Shown: piece by piece, positions 1 through 8,463 of the stretch
Layout: the number at the start of each line of letters is the position of its first letter
Numbering within the stretch: the stretch's first letter is position 1
Origin: an uncultured Porphyromonadaceae bacterium
GTDB lineage: Bacteria > Bacteroidota > Bacteroidia > Bacteroidales > Muribaculaceae
NCBI GenBank assembly: GCA_947174335.1
Contig: CAMWIM010000012.1
Location: 1 to 46,755 of the forward strand
Direction: 5' to 3'
Length of the DNA: 46,755 nucleotides
Notes under the pieces: generated by a model
Database searches by the model: none
What the model saw: only the letters and a program-made list of their open reading frames with translations
Told to the model about the DNA's origin: nothing
Program-made: the position numbers and the translations under genes

Positions 1-2
1 TG

Positions 3-65
3 ATTGAAAACAAGTCAATCAATATCAAGGTTGACCCGATAGTTCATCCCGGAGGAATCAAATAA
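3..65 (+). CDS. 3' end of an unidentified gene (partial)
   Basis: An open frame enters from the left edge and ends in TAA at 63-65, giving a tail of 20 residues that ends VHPGGIK. The stop directly abuts the TGA of the convergent glycosyltransferase gene at 66-68, which is a normal tight convergent arrangement. Because the neighbour is a polysaccharide gene this could be another surface-sugar gene, but the fragment is too short to name. It could also be chance open sequence. Confidence 0.4.
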   Translation: MENKSINIKVDPIVHPGGIK

Positions 66-971
66 TCACGGTCGCGGAACCGGAATCAGGCGCGATAAAA
101 TTGAGCGGCAAATTTTGAAGAAGCGGCGCCACGATGGTGTCTCCTGAGGCTTTTGTGAGTTGTCCAACATCCTTTGGATTGACTCTTGAAGCGGACCGGT
201 TAAATCGGGGCGATCGGCTAATTCTTCGATCAAATGTTTACGCACGTCAATTGCCATTTCGCGCCGACGATTCTGTTCGGCAAGACTCCAGATTGCGGTT
301 GGCAAATGTCGATATACGCCCATCGGACGGCTCATGTAATGAATATCGCCGTGTTGGGCATAAAGCATGTGCATGGCATAGTCGATCAGTCTGACTTCAC
401 TTAGCCACGCCGGTAAGTTTTTAAGGTCAAGAGCATCAGAGCGATACATGACACTTAGGTTGGTGATTGTGTTGCTTGCCGCGAGTTCTTGTGGTGTACG
501 CGAAATCAATCCGCGACCATTGCTAAGACTCATTTCACCAGAAACCTCATAGTAATTGATTACGCGGTGATAAGTGAGAACACATTCGGGGTGTGCCTCC
601 ATATAGGCAACTTGTCGGGCGAGTTTTGAACGACAACACCAGTAGTCATCGGCATCACACATTGTCAGATATTTTCCTTTGCAATGTTTAAATGCCTCAA
701 GATAATTGCCTTGAACACCCAAATTCTTTTCATTCCGGTAATAGTCGATTATTCCGGGATATTTTTTTGACCATTTCTCGACAATCTCGGCTGTGTTGTC
801 GATTGATGCGTCGTCACAGATAACGAGTTGCACGTCAAATTTATGTCGTTGTTTCACAACGCCTTCAATTGCCTGACTGATATAACGACTGCTGTTATAT
901 GCAATCATCACAACGCTAACCATTGGTCGTGATTGCTGATTTTCTTCCGTTTTCTGTGACTGATTTTCCAT
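66..971 (-). CDS. Family 2 (GT-A) glycosyltransferase
   Basis: A cytoplasmic, probably membrane-associated enzyme that transfers a sugar from a nucleotide sugar onto a growing surface glycan. The GT2 fold is clear from the VSVVMIAYNSS strand near residues 18-28, the nucleotide-binding DDAS at 53-56, and the DXD-type metal motif in CDADDYW near 105-111. At 301 residues it has the usual size for a single-domain GT2 enzyme. It has no transmembrane segment, and the C-terminus is basic. It is the last gene of the run hflX-dgt-TPM-rfbA-flippase-GT, 22 bp after the flippase, so it probably acts on the same polysaccharide that RfbA feeds and the flippase exports. Donor and acceptor cannot be read from sequence. 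Start ATG at 971. Confidence 0.88.
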   Translation of the reverse strand: MENQSQKTEENQQSRPMVSVVMIAYNSSRYISQAIEGVVKQRHKFDVQLVICDDASIDNTAEIVEKWSKKYPGIIDYYRNEKNLGVQGNYLEAFKHCKGKYLTMCDADDYWCCRSKLARQVAYMEAHPECVLTYHRVINYYEVSGEMSLSNGRGLISRTPQELAASNTITNLSVMYRSDALDLKNLPAWLSEVRLIDYAMHMLYAQHGDIHYMSRPMGVYRHLPTAIWSLAEQNRRREMAIDVRKHLIEELADRPDLTGPLQESIQRMLDNSQKPQETPSWRRFFKICRSILSRLIPVPRP

Positions 972-993
972 TTATATATGAATTGAAAGGCGG

Positions 994-2451
994 TTAATCA
1001 ATATTTTCGGCTCGTTTTTTCTTTTTAAAATAGTCGAGAACTTCCTTAAAGTCTTGAGGTATAAAAAGTTTTATTGCAATGGCATACAATAAAACTGCAA
1101 GTGAAATCTTTGCTATCAGTGAAATGATGATATTGTATATCGATGCTGTTACTGCCATTGTTATAGCCATAACAGCAAGAGTGATAAAGAGATAAGGAGT
1201 TGTTGCACCTAAAACGCGGAATGTTTTTATTCCGGTAAGGCGATAAGCGCAATATTGCCATATCCCGAGCCATGCAATGTTGATTGTAACGTAAAAAATC
1301 AACATAATTTTCAGCCCCAAAGAGGCTGTGCAACATAGACATACAAGTTGCACAATTCCGAGACTGATTGTGTTCCACATATATGTTCCGGGGTGTCCCG
1401 AACTGTTAAACAGGTTGCCGTAAAGTGTTGCCAACGGAATGAATGCTCCGCTGATACAAAGAATTTGTATCACGTCAACTGATGGCAACCAAATATCTGA
1501 AACTGTCAGGATAATAAATTCGCGAGCCACGATTGCGAGTCCGAACATTGCAGGAAAACTTACCAGACAGGTAAATCTCATGAGCTTGAGAAAGATGCGT
1601 TGCATACGCTCCGGGTCGTTGACAGTTTGTCTTAAAACCGGTTGTCCGACACCATTGAGCATTCCGTTCAAGGTGCTGTAACCCATTGCAGTCCATTTAT
1701 ATCCCTGAGTATAAAAACCGGTTGTACGCATGTTGTAGAAACGACCGAGCAACATTGCAAAAATATTGTTGTTTATCTGTGTGAAAAACGATACAACAAG
1801 TTGCTTGATACTGAACGGTAACATATCGCGTAGCGGTGCGAAATTTATCAAAAGTTTGGGGCGCCACGGGCAACGAATCCAAAGCAGAAAAGAGTTTGTC
1901 GATGTATAAGTGACTGTCTGAACGGCGATTGCCCAGTAGCCTAAGCCAATATATGCACAGTAAATGCCGATCAATCCCGATAAAAGTAAAGCTATGATTT
2001 GGATGCTACTCCTGATTTTGACCTGTAGGTTTCTGAAAAAATAGGCGGTGGGCGATGCTGCCAAAGCTGAAACGACAAATCCGATAAAAATGAATCGGGA
2101 AAGTTTTGTCATTTCGGGCTGATTATAGAATCGTGCTATTAAGGGAGCTGAAATCCATAGTGTTGTATATATGGCTAAGCTCATAAAAAGGCTAAACCAA
2201 AAAACAGCGTTATAATCTTCATCTGTAACCTTTTGACGGTTGACGATAGCTAATATGAATCCGCTTTCTGACAAAATTCCGGCGATTGCCGAGAAAATGG
2301 TGAGTGCACCGACAACACCGTAGTCGGCAGGCGTAAGCATTCGGGCGAGGAAGATTCCGAAAACGAGATTGAGCACCTGCATGGTGCCGTTCCCGATTCC
2401 TCCCCACAGCAGACCTTTAGCCGTGCGTCGTTTTAGTTGGCTGTCACCCAT
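994..2451 (-). CDS. Wzx/WzxC-like polysaccharide flippase
   Basis: A 485-residue integral membrane protein of the MATE/MVF-like polysaccharide transporter superfamily. It is predicted to flip lipid-linked oligosaccharide units across the inner membrane. The N-terminus has the family feature of a short basic segment followed by GLLWGGIGN and ARMLTPADYG near residues 38-47, which is typical of LPS/exopolysaccharide flippases. About 12-14 hydrophobic segments follow, and the tail is basic (FKKKKRAEN). It lies 13 bp after rfbA and 22 bp before the GT2 gene, which supports a shared polysaccharide pathway. The substrate is unknown. Export of teichuronic-type polymer or colanic-like glycan is equally possible. 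Confidence 0.88.
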   Translation of the reverse strand: MGDSQLKRRTAKGLLWGGIGNGTMQVLNLVFGIFLARMLTPADYGVVGALTIFSAIAGILSESGFILAIVNRQKVTDEDYNAVFWFSLFMSLAIYTTLWISAPLIARFYNQPEMTKLSRFIFIGFVVSALAASPTAYFFRNLQVKIRSSIQIIALLLSGLIGIYCAYIGLGYWAIAVQTVTYTSTNSFLLWIRCPWRPKLLINFAPLRDMLPFSIKQLVVSFFTQINNNIFAMLLGRFYNMRTTGFYTQGYKWTAMGYSTLNGMLNGVGQPVLRQTVNDPERMQRIFLKLMRFTCLVSFPAMFGLAIVAREFIILTVSDIWLPSVDVIQILCISGAFIPLATLYGNLFNSSGHPGTYMWNTISLGIVQLVCLCCTASLGLKIMLIFYVTINIAWLGIWQYCAYRLTGIKTFRVLGATTPYLFITLAVMAITMAVTASIYNIIISLIAKISLAVLLYAIAIKLFIPQDFKEVLDYFKKKKRAENID

Positions 2452-2464
2452 AAAGTCAAATCAA

Positions 2465-3346
2465 TCAGTGGCTGTTGTTAAGTAAATTCAACAGGTAGCG
2501 ACCATATTCATTGCGTGCCATCGGTTGAGCTATTTCACGGAGATGTTCAGCCGAGATCCATTTGTTCCGGTAGGCTATTTCTTCAAGACATCCGATTTTG
2601 ATGCCCTGGCGTTTTTCGAGCACTTCAACATAGATTGATGCTTCGGCGAGCGAGTCGTGTGTTCCGGTGTCGAGCCACGCAAAACCGTCGGGAAATTTGA
2701 TGAGTTTCAATCTGTCGCGATGGAGAAATTCTTCATTAACCGTTGTAATTTCAAGTTCTCCGCGCGCCGAGGGCTTTATGTTTGATGCGATTTCAACTAC
2801 TTCGTTAGGATAGAAATAGAGTCCGGTAACGGCATAGTTTGATTTTGGATTTTGTGGCTTTTCCTCGATTGACAGACACTTGCCTTCTTCGTTAAATTCA
2901 GCTACGCCATATCGTTGAGGGTCGTTCACTCTGTAGCCAAACACGGTGGCAGTGTTGTGTTTTGTGACGTTTTCAACTGCCTCATTGAGCAATCGTGAGA
3001 GACCGGCACCATGAAATATGTTGTCGCCGAGTACGAGACAAACATTATCGTTGCCGATAAATTCCCGACCGATGATAAAGGCTTGGGCAAGTCCTTCGGG
3101 GCGCGGTTGTTCGGCATATGAAAATTTTACACCAAGATCGTCACCCGATCCCAAAAGTCGTTTGAACGAAGGAAGGTCGTCGGGTGTGGAAATGATAAGT
3201 ATGTCGCGTATGCCCGCTTGTAGCAAAACCGTAATCGGATAATAAACCATCGGTTTGTCATAGATGGGCAAAAGCTGTTTTGAAACGCCTTTTGTGATTG
3301 GGTAAAGGCGTGTGCCTGAACCGCCTGCAAGAACTATACCTTTCAT
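2465..3346 (-). CDS. rfbA: Glucose-1-phosphate thymidylyltransferase
   Basis: Makes dTDP-glucose from glucose-1-phosphate and dTTP, the first step towards dTDP-L-rhamnose and related deoxysugars. The nucleotidyltransferase signature GGSGTRLYP sits at residues 8-16. [19 protein letters not shown] and the sugar-binding EEKP and [10 protein letters not shown] stretches are all present and in the usual order. The length of 293 residues is normal for RmlA/RfbA. The usual partners rfbB, rfbC and rfbD are not in this window, so they must lie elsewhere or past the left edge. No TAnnTTTG promoter is visible in the 39 bp before it, so it is probably read from the upstream TPM/dgt/hflX transcript. Confidence 0.95.
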   Translation of the reverse strand: MKGIVLAGGSGTRLYPITKGVSKQLLPIYDKPMVYYPITVLLQAGIRDILIISTPDDLPSFKRLLGSGDDLGVKFSYAEQPRPEGLAQAFIIGREFIGNDNVCLVLGDNIFHGAGLSRLLNEAVENVTKHNTATVFGYRVNDPQRYGVAEFNEEGKCLSIEEKPQNPKSNYAVTGLYFYPNEVVEIASNIKPSARGELEITTVNEEFLHRDRLKLIKFPDGFAWLDTGTHDSLAEASIYVEVLEKRQGIKIGCLEEIAYRNKWISAEHLREIAQPMARNEYGRYLLNLLNNSH

Positions 3347-3385
3347 TATCGGTTTATTCTGAGTTTATTACTTTTATCTGTTATT

Positions 3386-4663
3386 TCACCAGCGACCTGA
3401 TGCGCCACCGCCACCGGTTGAACCGCCGCCAAAGCTGCCACCGCTAAAACCGCCACCACCTCCGAAACCGCGACCGCCGCCAAATCTGCCGAGAATTACG
3501 GGGGGGATGAGTTTGGCTATTGTGTGAGGGCGACGGATGATTTTGCCACAGTGTTCACAAACGTATTCATCCATACGTTCGCCGGTGTGGAACTGAGTCG
3601 GTTTGCGTGTGATATAGCTGCGGTTGAGGTGTAGAGCGTGTGCACCGCACGAGTCACATCGGGTATAATTATTATAAGCCGGACCATGAAATGATCTGAC
3701 GCTGATATTTCCATCTTTAGGGCATCGCCAAACGGTGTGATTCATCGATCTGATGCGTGACTCCGTTGCTTGTTGAGGGGTGAGAAAGGCAGTTGCTTCG
3801 TTTGGTGGGAGCTGAGACATTTTACTACCGCAAAGGGTGCAACGGGGTGCTTCATTCCTCACATTCTTCAATAACTTCTTAGCCCATAAAAATGCGAGGA
3901 CAGGAATTCCCAATCCGAGAACGGTTGTAATGGCTGTCCACATCGAAAGTGAAGACAAAGTTTTATATCGTGTTTGCCACGGCTGTTTTTTTGCTACCAA
4001 ACTAACAACGAGAACAACGACAAGCATAACGATTGCAAGGTAGCAACCGAATTGTATTAAATCTGAGATCATTCGACTGAAACTCTCATCTTTTTTAACA
4101 GCCTTATCGTTTGGAATTGAGGATTTCAGTTCTTGGGCAACTGCAGGGTCGGTCAACACGTCATGAACCATAGACAAGCCCGAAAGTAATCCTGCATCAA
4201 GTCCGTTCTGTCGAAACGCCGGAATCATATAGTCACGGATAATTCGACCGGCGGTTATGTCGGGGAGTGGACCTTCGGCACCATACCCCGTGCGGATAAC
4301 AATGTCGTGAGTATCATTGACAATCAGAACCAACACTCCGTTATCACGATCTTTCTTCCCGATTTTCCACTCTTCAAATAGTTCTGTTGCAAACTGGTTG
4401 GCATCTTTGTCGCCGATTGATTCAACGGCTACTGCGGTGACTTCGGCTGTTGTTTTATTCCAGACGTCAGACATAATCGAGTCGGCAATCGTCTGAGCCT
4501 GCACAGAAATCAATCCGTCGGGGTTTGATAAAAAGCGAGTGCGGTCGGCTACGTGAACATTGGGTACATCTTTGACCTCATACTCTTTGGCACCTACGCC
4601 GAGAGCCGAACAAAGTATGATGAACAAAAACGTGATATATTGATGTAGCCGATTGCGAATCAT
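3386..4663 (-). CDS. TPM-domain membrane protein with zinc-ribbon motifs and Gly-rich tail
   Basis: Order of parts in 425 residues: signal peptide (about 1-25), TPM domain (about 33-175, including the DNGVLVLIV and GYGAEGPLPD stretches typical of the family), two transmembrane segments (about 205-225 and 242-265), then a cysteine-rich region with CTLCGSKM, RCPKDG, RCDSCGA and CEHCGK that looks like two zinc ribbons, and a final glycine-rich tail ending SGRW. TPM proteins are linked to membrane protein quality control and photosystem repair in other organisms, but their function in Bacteroidetes is unsettled. The TPM domain should face the periplasm and the cysteine region would follow the second helix. 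The gene is 12 bp downstream of dgt. A C7 run lies at 3500-3506 in its coding sequence. Confidence 0.85.
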   Translation of the reverse strand: MIRNRLHQYITFLFIILCSALGVGAKEYEVKDVPNVHVADRTRFLSNPDGLISVQAQTIADSIMSDVWNKTTAEVTAVAVESIGDKDANQFATELFEEWKIGKKDRDNGVLVLIVNDTHDIVIRTGYGAEGPLPDITAGRIIRDYMIPAFRQNGLDAGLLSGLSMVHDVLTDPAVAQELKSSIPNDKAVKKDESFSRMISDLIQFGCYLAIVMLVVVLVVSLVAKKQPWQTRYKTLSSLSMWTAITTVLGLGIPVLAFLWAKKLLKNVRNEAPRCTLCGSKMSQLPPNEATAFLTPQQATESRIRSMNHTVWRCPKDGNISVRSFHGPAYNNYTRCDSCGAHALHLNRSYITRKPTQFHTGERMDEYVCEHCGKIIRRPHTIAKLIPPVILGRFGGGRGFGGGGGFSGGSFGGGSTGGGGASGRW

Positions 4664-4675
4664 TGTGGTAGAGGA

Positions 4676-6043
4676 TTAAACGGCAGGCAGGCTCATACCG
4701 TTAAGTTTGCGATATAAATCGAGGGCATAGACATCAGTCATACCTGAAACGTGGTCAATCACAGCCTGTATCTTGTTGAAAAGTGAGGGGCTGTGCACAT
4801 CATACTGCTCGGGAACGCGCGACAATAGAAGTCGGGAGTAGTTGAGCTCGGGATTGACAACCGCGCTGACAAGTTTTTCCATCAGAAATGAAATGATACG
4901 GTTACCGGCAAGTTCGATATCAACAACGTCGCTTGCGCAGTAGATTTTATCCCACGAAACTTTAACCGATGCTTCGTAGCCGTCACGGGCGGGCGAGGGG
5001 ATATGGTCGAGCAAAGAGCCTTTGAATGTTCCGTTAAGAATCTCTTTCTCGTTGTCGACAAACACTTTGGCTGCGGCTTCGACGAGTGTTCCGATAACCG
5101 ATGAACGGAGATAGGCAATTTTTTCGTTAGGATCTTTGACCGATTCCATTATTTTTTCCATTCGTGCTCGTCGGTCTTCGTCGAAGTATGATAATAAGAG
5201 ATTGATGACACGATCGGTAGGCAAGATTTTAAGCTTGTGGGCGTCCTCGATGTCCATCACTTCATAGCAGATATCATCGGCTGCCTCGACAATGTAAACC
5301 GCCGGGTGGCGTGCATAGTGAACTTTACCGTCAGGCTCGTCATATCGTATCATACCGAGGGTATCGGCAATCTTGATGAAATCGTCTTTTTCGGTTGTGA
5401 AAAATCCGAATTTATTTTTGTGAGCTAATGACGATTCAAATGGATATTTGACGATTGATGCCAATGTTGAATAGGTCATTGCAAAGCCTCCGCGACGGCG
5501 ACCGTTAAACTGGTGGGTCAAGATGCGGAATGCGTTGGCATTTCCCTCAAAATGAACGAGATCGTTCCACTCCTCGTCGGTGAACTTGCTTTGCAATTCG
5601 CGTCCGGGACCTTCAGAAAAGAATGTCGAAATTGATTTCTCTCCCGAGTGTCCGAATGGTGGGTTGCCGAGGTCGTGAGCAAGACATCCGGCAGCAACGA
5701 TTTCGCCAAGATAGCCGAGTTTAGCTTTAACTTCGGGGTCATCATAACGAGCAGCTAACGCTCCGGCAACTTCGTTGGCAATTGAGCGACCGCAGCACGA
5801 AACTTCAAGACTGTGGGTCAGTCGGTTGTGAACGAAGATGCTGCCCGGCAAAGGAAAAACCTGGGTTTTATTTTGTAAACGACGGAACGGCGATGAGAAA
5901 ACCATACGGTCATAATCGCGTTGGAAATCACTTCTGATTCCGTTACTTTCGGCAGTGTGATAATCTTCTAAGCCAAAGCGGGTATCATTGATAAGCTTCA
6001 GCCAGTTCATTGTCGGGATATTGTCGTTATTCTTCGGCATCAT
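4676..6043 (-). CDS. dgt: dNTP triphosphohydrolase (dGTPase-like, HD domain)
   Basis: Hydrolyses dNTPs to the nucleoside and triphosphate and helps control dNTP pools. The HD-domain ligands are visible: H77 in LTHSLE, H123-D124 in CLAHDLGNPPFGH, H132, and a later D in VEAADDICYEV. The FRRLQNKTQVFPL stretch near residues 53-65 is typical of dGTPase homologs. The length of 455 residues is usual for Bacteroidetes versions. The chosen start (ATG at 6043) lies inside the 3' end of hflX and overlaps it by 17 bp, which suggests translational coupling. An alternative start at 6010 (MNWLK) would remove the overlap. Confidence 0.93.
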   Translation of the reverse strand: MMPKNNDNIPTMNWLKLINDTRFGLEDYHTAESNGIRSDFQRDYDRMVFSSPFRRLQNKTQVFPLPGSIFVHNRLTHSLEVSCCGRSIANEVAGALAARYDDPEVKAKLGYLGEIVAAGCLAHDLGNPPFGHSGEKSISTFFSEGPGRELQSKFTDEEWNDLVHFEGNANAFRILTHQFNGRRRGGFAMTYSTLASIVKYPFESSLAHKNKFGFFTTEKDDFIKIADTLGMIRYDEPDGKVHYARHPAVYIVEAADDICYEVMDIEDAHKLKILPTDRVINLLLSYFDEDRRARMEKIMESVKDPNEKIAYLRSSVIGTLVEAAAKVFVDNEKEILNGTFKGSLLDHIPSPARDGYEASVKVSWDKIYCASDVVDIELAGNRIISFLMEKLVSAVVNPELNYSRLLLSRVPEQYDVHSPSLFNKIQAVIDHVSGMTDVYALDLYRKLNGMSLPAV

Positions 6044-7262
6044 TTGATGTCAGATCGTCATATTTTGTATAAAGAAAATCGTTGTAGGGGAAGCGTAGCA
6101 TGTGAATTTCTTTTGCACGCTCATATATTTTTTGCTTAAGCAAATCAATGTTTGTTCCTTTTTTAGCAGACACAAACACGCAGTCGTCGCCAAGTTTGCT
6201 CATCCACGTTGCTTCGAGTTCGCTCAACGGAATGTTTTCGCGAGTGCGTGGAGTCAAATCGTCTTCATCTTTCGGAGTGTAGGTGAACGCATCAATTTTG
6301 TTGAACACCATGATTGTCGGTTTGTCAGATGCTCCGAGGTCTTTGAGGGTTCGGTTGACAACTTCAATCTGCTCTTCAAACTGAGGGTGACTGATGTCAA
6401 CGACATGAAGAAGAATGTCGGCATCTCGTACCTCGTCAAGTGTTGATTTGAACGATTCTACAAGGTGGGTCGGAAGTTTTCTGATGAAACCGACTGTATC
6501 GGTCAACAAGAACGGCAGATTGTCGATGATAACTTTGCGGACAGTTGTGTCGAGTGTCGCAAAAAGTTTGTTTTCGGCAAACACTTCGCTCTTGCTCAAC
6601 AGATTCATCAATGTTGACTTGCCGACGTTGGTATATCCGACAAGGGCAACACGCGTTAACTTACCACGGTTTTTGCGCTGAATTGATTTTTGACGGTCGA
6701 TTGCCTTTAACTCTTCTTTTAGACGAGAAATTTTGTCGAGAATTATACGACGGTCGGTCTCGATCTGAGTTTCACCCGGTCCACGCATACCTATACCGCC
6801 TCGTTGACGTTCAAGGTGAGTCCACATTCGGGTGAGTCGCGGAAGAAGATATTGATATTGAGCAAGTTCAACCTGGGCTTTTGCATTGGCTGTTTGAGCG
6901 CGTTTAGCAAAAATGTCGAGAATCAGACTTGTACGGTCAAGAATCTTAACCTGAAGTTCGCGTTCGATATTGCTGACCTGTTTGGTCGAAAGGTCGTCAT
7001 CAAAAATGACCATCGATATGTCGTTTTCAGCCACAAACTTACCAATCTCTTCAAGTTTACCTTTACCAACGTATGTTCGCGAGTTTGGGTAGTCGGCACG
7101 CTGTAAAAATTTGCGCACAGTTGTTGCTCCGGCTGTATCAGCCAGAAAGGCAAGCTCGTCAAGATATTCGTTGGCTTTGGCTTCGTTTTGTTGAGGAGTA
7201 ATCAAACCCACGAGCACTGTGCGCTCCGAGTCAGATGTACTTATATTTATATCTTCGTTCAT
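6027..7262 (-). CDS. hflX: Ribosome-associated GTPase HflX
   Basis: A GTPase that binds the 50S subunit and rescues or splits stalled ribosomes under stress. The N-terminal HflX domain spans about residues 20-125, followed by the glycine-rich linker RGGIGMRGPGETQ at 154-166, a coiled segment, and the G domain with G1 GYTNVGKST at 209-217, DTVGF and NKID. At 411 residues it is family length. It is the first gene of the long minus-strand operon and has a textbook promoter (-7 at 7282-7289, TTTG 19 nt upstream), predicting a leader of only about 14 nt. Confidence 0.95.
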   Translation of the reverse strand: MNEDINISTSDSERTVLVGLITPQQNEAKANEYLDELAFLADTAGATTVRKFLQRADYPNSRTYVGKGKLEEIGKFVAENDISMVIFDDDLSTKQVSNIERELQVKILDRTSLILDIFAKRAQTANAKAQVELAQYQYLLPRLTRMWTHLERQRGGIGMRGPGETQIETDRRIILDKISRLKEELKAIDRQKSIQRKNRGKLTRVALVGYTNVGKSTLMNLLSKSEVFAENKLFATLDTTVRKVIIDNLPFLLTDTVGFIRKLPTHLVESFKSTLDEVRDADILLHVVDISHPQFEEQIEVVNRTLKDLGASDKPTIMVFNKIDAFTYTPKDEDDLTPRTRENIPLSELEATWMSKLGDDCVFVSAKKGTNIDLLKQKIYERAKEIHMLRFPYNDFLYTKYDDLTSNDAEE

Positions 7263-7281
7263 TATTCAAAAATGATTTTTG

Positions 7282-7312
7282 CAAATTTAGTTAAATTTTG
7301 CCGAATGGCAAA
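7282..7312 (-). promoter_or_regulatory. Promoter of the hflX operon
   Basis: Read on the minus strand, TAAATTTG (7282-7289) matches the Bacteroidetes -7 element TAnnTTTG. TTTG (7309-7312) is the -33 element, 19 nt upstream. The hflX start is about 20 nt downstream of the -7 element. Confidence 0.8.
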
Positions 7313-7425
7313 TACATTAATTATAATATAAACAAAAATCGAGCCAACGAGGTTGACCGAAAAGATATAAACACGCCGATTTGGTATAATTGAATATTAA
7401 ACACTCGTTTGTCGTGCAATTTTCT

Positions 7426-7433
7426 TATCTTTG
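7426..7433 (+). promoter_or_regulatory. -7 element for the Gtf3-like gene
   Basis: TATCTTTG fits TAnnTTTG and lies 22 nt before the ATG at 7456. No convincing -33 element at the usual spacing. It sets the gene start: the longer frame from 7390 would begin upstream of this promoter. Confidence 0.65.
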
Positions 7434-7455
7434 CAGTACTAAATATATAACGGTA

Positions 7456-8463
7456 ATGGCACGTCTGGTTTATTTGACAAGAAATTATAAAGGCATAGGG
7501 CACGGTGGAGGTAAAGCCCGTGTTGATGTTGAGGATATTTTGAGTGGAATGGGTGCCGTAAACCTTGGATTAAAACGTACATTCCATAAAAATAAAGTTG
7601 CCGATTTTTTCTTGACTGCTGCCGGCGTGCTTAAATTTATAGCTACTGTTCGACGCGGAGATGTTGTCGTTTTGCAATATCCAGTCAAAAAATATTATCG
7701 TCTAATATGTAGGGTTGTACGAATGAAGGGAGCGAAAACAATTACCCTGATTCACGATCTTGGCAGTTTTAGACGTCGTAAATTGACTGTCGAAGAGGAG
7801 ATAAAAAAGTTATCACTGACCGATGTTATTATCGCTGCCAACCAACATATGATTGATTGGTTGAGTGAAAAGGGATGTCGTGTACCGATGACCGACCAAA
7901 AGGTTTGGGATTATTTGTCAGATTCAAAACTAACGAATATTCCACAACCTATAAATTCGTGCTTGTTTGTCGGAGACTTAAAACCTGACAAGAACGGCTA
8001 TTTATATAAACTGCCTCTATCACTTCATATTGACATTTATGGCGCAGGTTGTCCGGATAATATACCCGAAAATATTGAAAACCACGGCTTTGCTGATGCA
8101 GATGATATTATTTCAAACGGGAAAGGCCGCTGGGGACTGATGTGGTATGGTCCGACTCTTGATTATGATGAAAACGGTTTTGTTGGTGAATATAACCGAT
8201 ATAATAATCCACACAAAATTGCGTTATATATCCGAGCGCACAAACCGGTGATTATATGGGAACAAGCTGCTGATGCAGATTTTATACGTGAAAAAGGAGT
8301 TGGAATAACAGTTGATTCGCTCGAAAACATTGACAAACGTTTGGCTATGGTCAGTGAAGATGAATATAATCAGATGCTATCAAATATTGACAGTGTAGCG
8401 AGTGAAATGGCTGAAGGATATTATATTAAGTCTGCTATCAATCGCGCGTTGCAACTAATTTGA
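7456..8463 (+). CDS. Gtf3/galactofuranosyltransferase-like glycosyltransferase
   Basis: A 335-residue GT-B type enzyme resembling Gtf3 and the WbbI beta-1,6-galactofuranosyltransferase group, which use UDP-sugars to extend surface glycans or glycoproteins. Family-like features are the GGG/KAR segment near the N-terminus, LIHDLGSFR in the middle, and the C-terminal nucleotide-binding stretch YNNPHKIALYIRAHKPVIIW followed by GVGITVDS. There is no signal peptide or membrane helix. I chose ATG 7456 over an upstream TTG because the -7 element at 7426-7433 falls between them. The last 26 bp overlap the convergent LtaS-like gene. Exact donor sugar unknown. Confidence 0.85.
   Translation: MARLVYLTRNYKGIGHGGGKARVDVEDILSGMGAVNLGLKRTFHKNKVADFFLTAAGVLKFIATVRRGDVVVLQYPVKKYYRLICRVVRMKGAKTITLIHDLGSFRRRKLTVEEEIKKLSLTDVIIAANQHMIDWLSEKGCRVPMTDQKVWDYLSDSKLTNIPQPINSCLFVGDLKPDKNGYLYKLPLSLHIDIYGAGCPDNIPENIENHGFADADDIISNGKGRWGLMWYGPTLDYDENGFVGEYNRYNNPHKIALYIRAHKPVIIWEQAADADFIREKGVGITVDSLENIDKRLAMVSEDEYNQMLSNIDSVASEMAEGYYIKSAINRALQLI

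Noticed and set aside
7390-7455. Longer N-terminus of the Gtf3-like protein
   Set aside because: The -7 element at 7426-7433 lies inside it, so this stretch would not be in the mRNA; the start codon would also be TTG.
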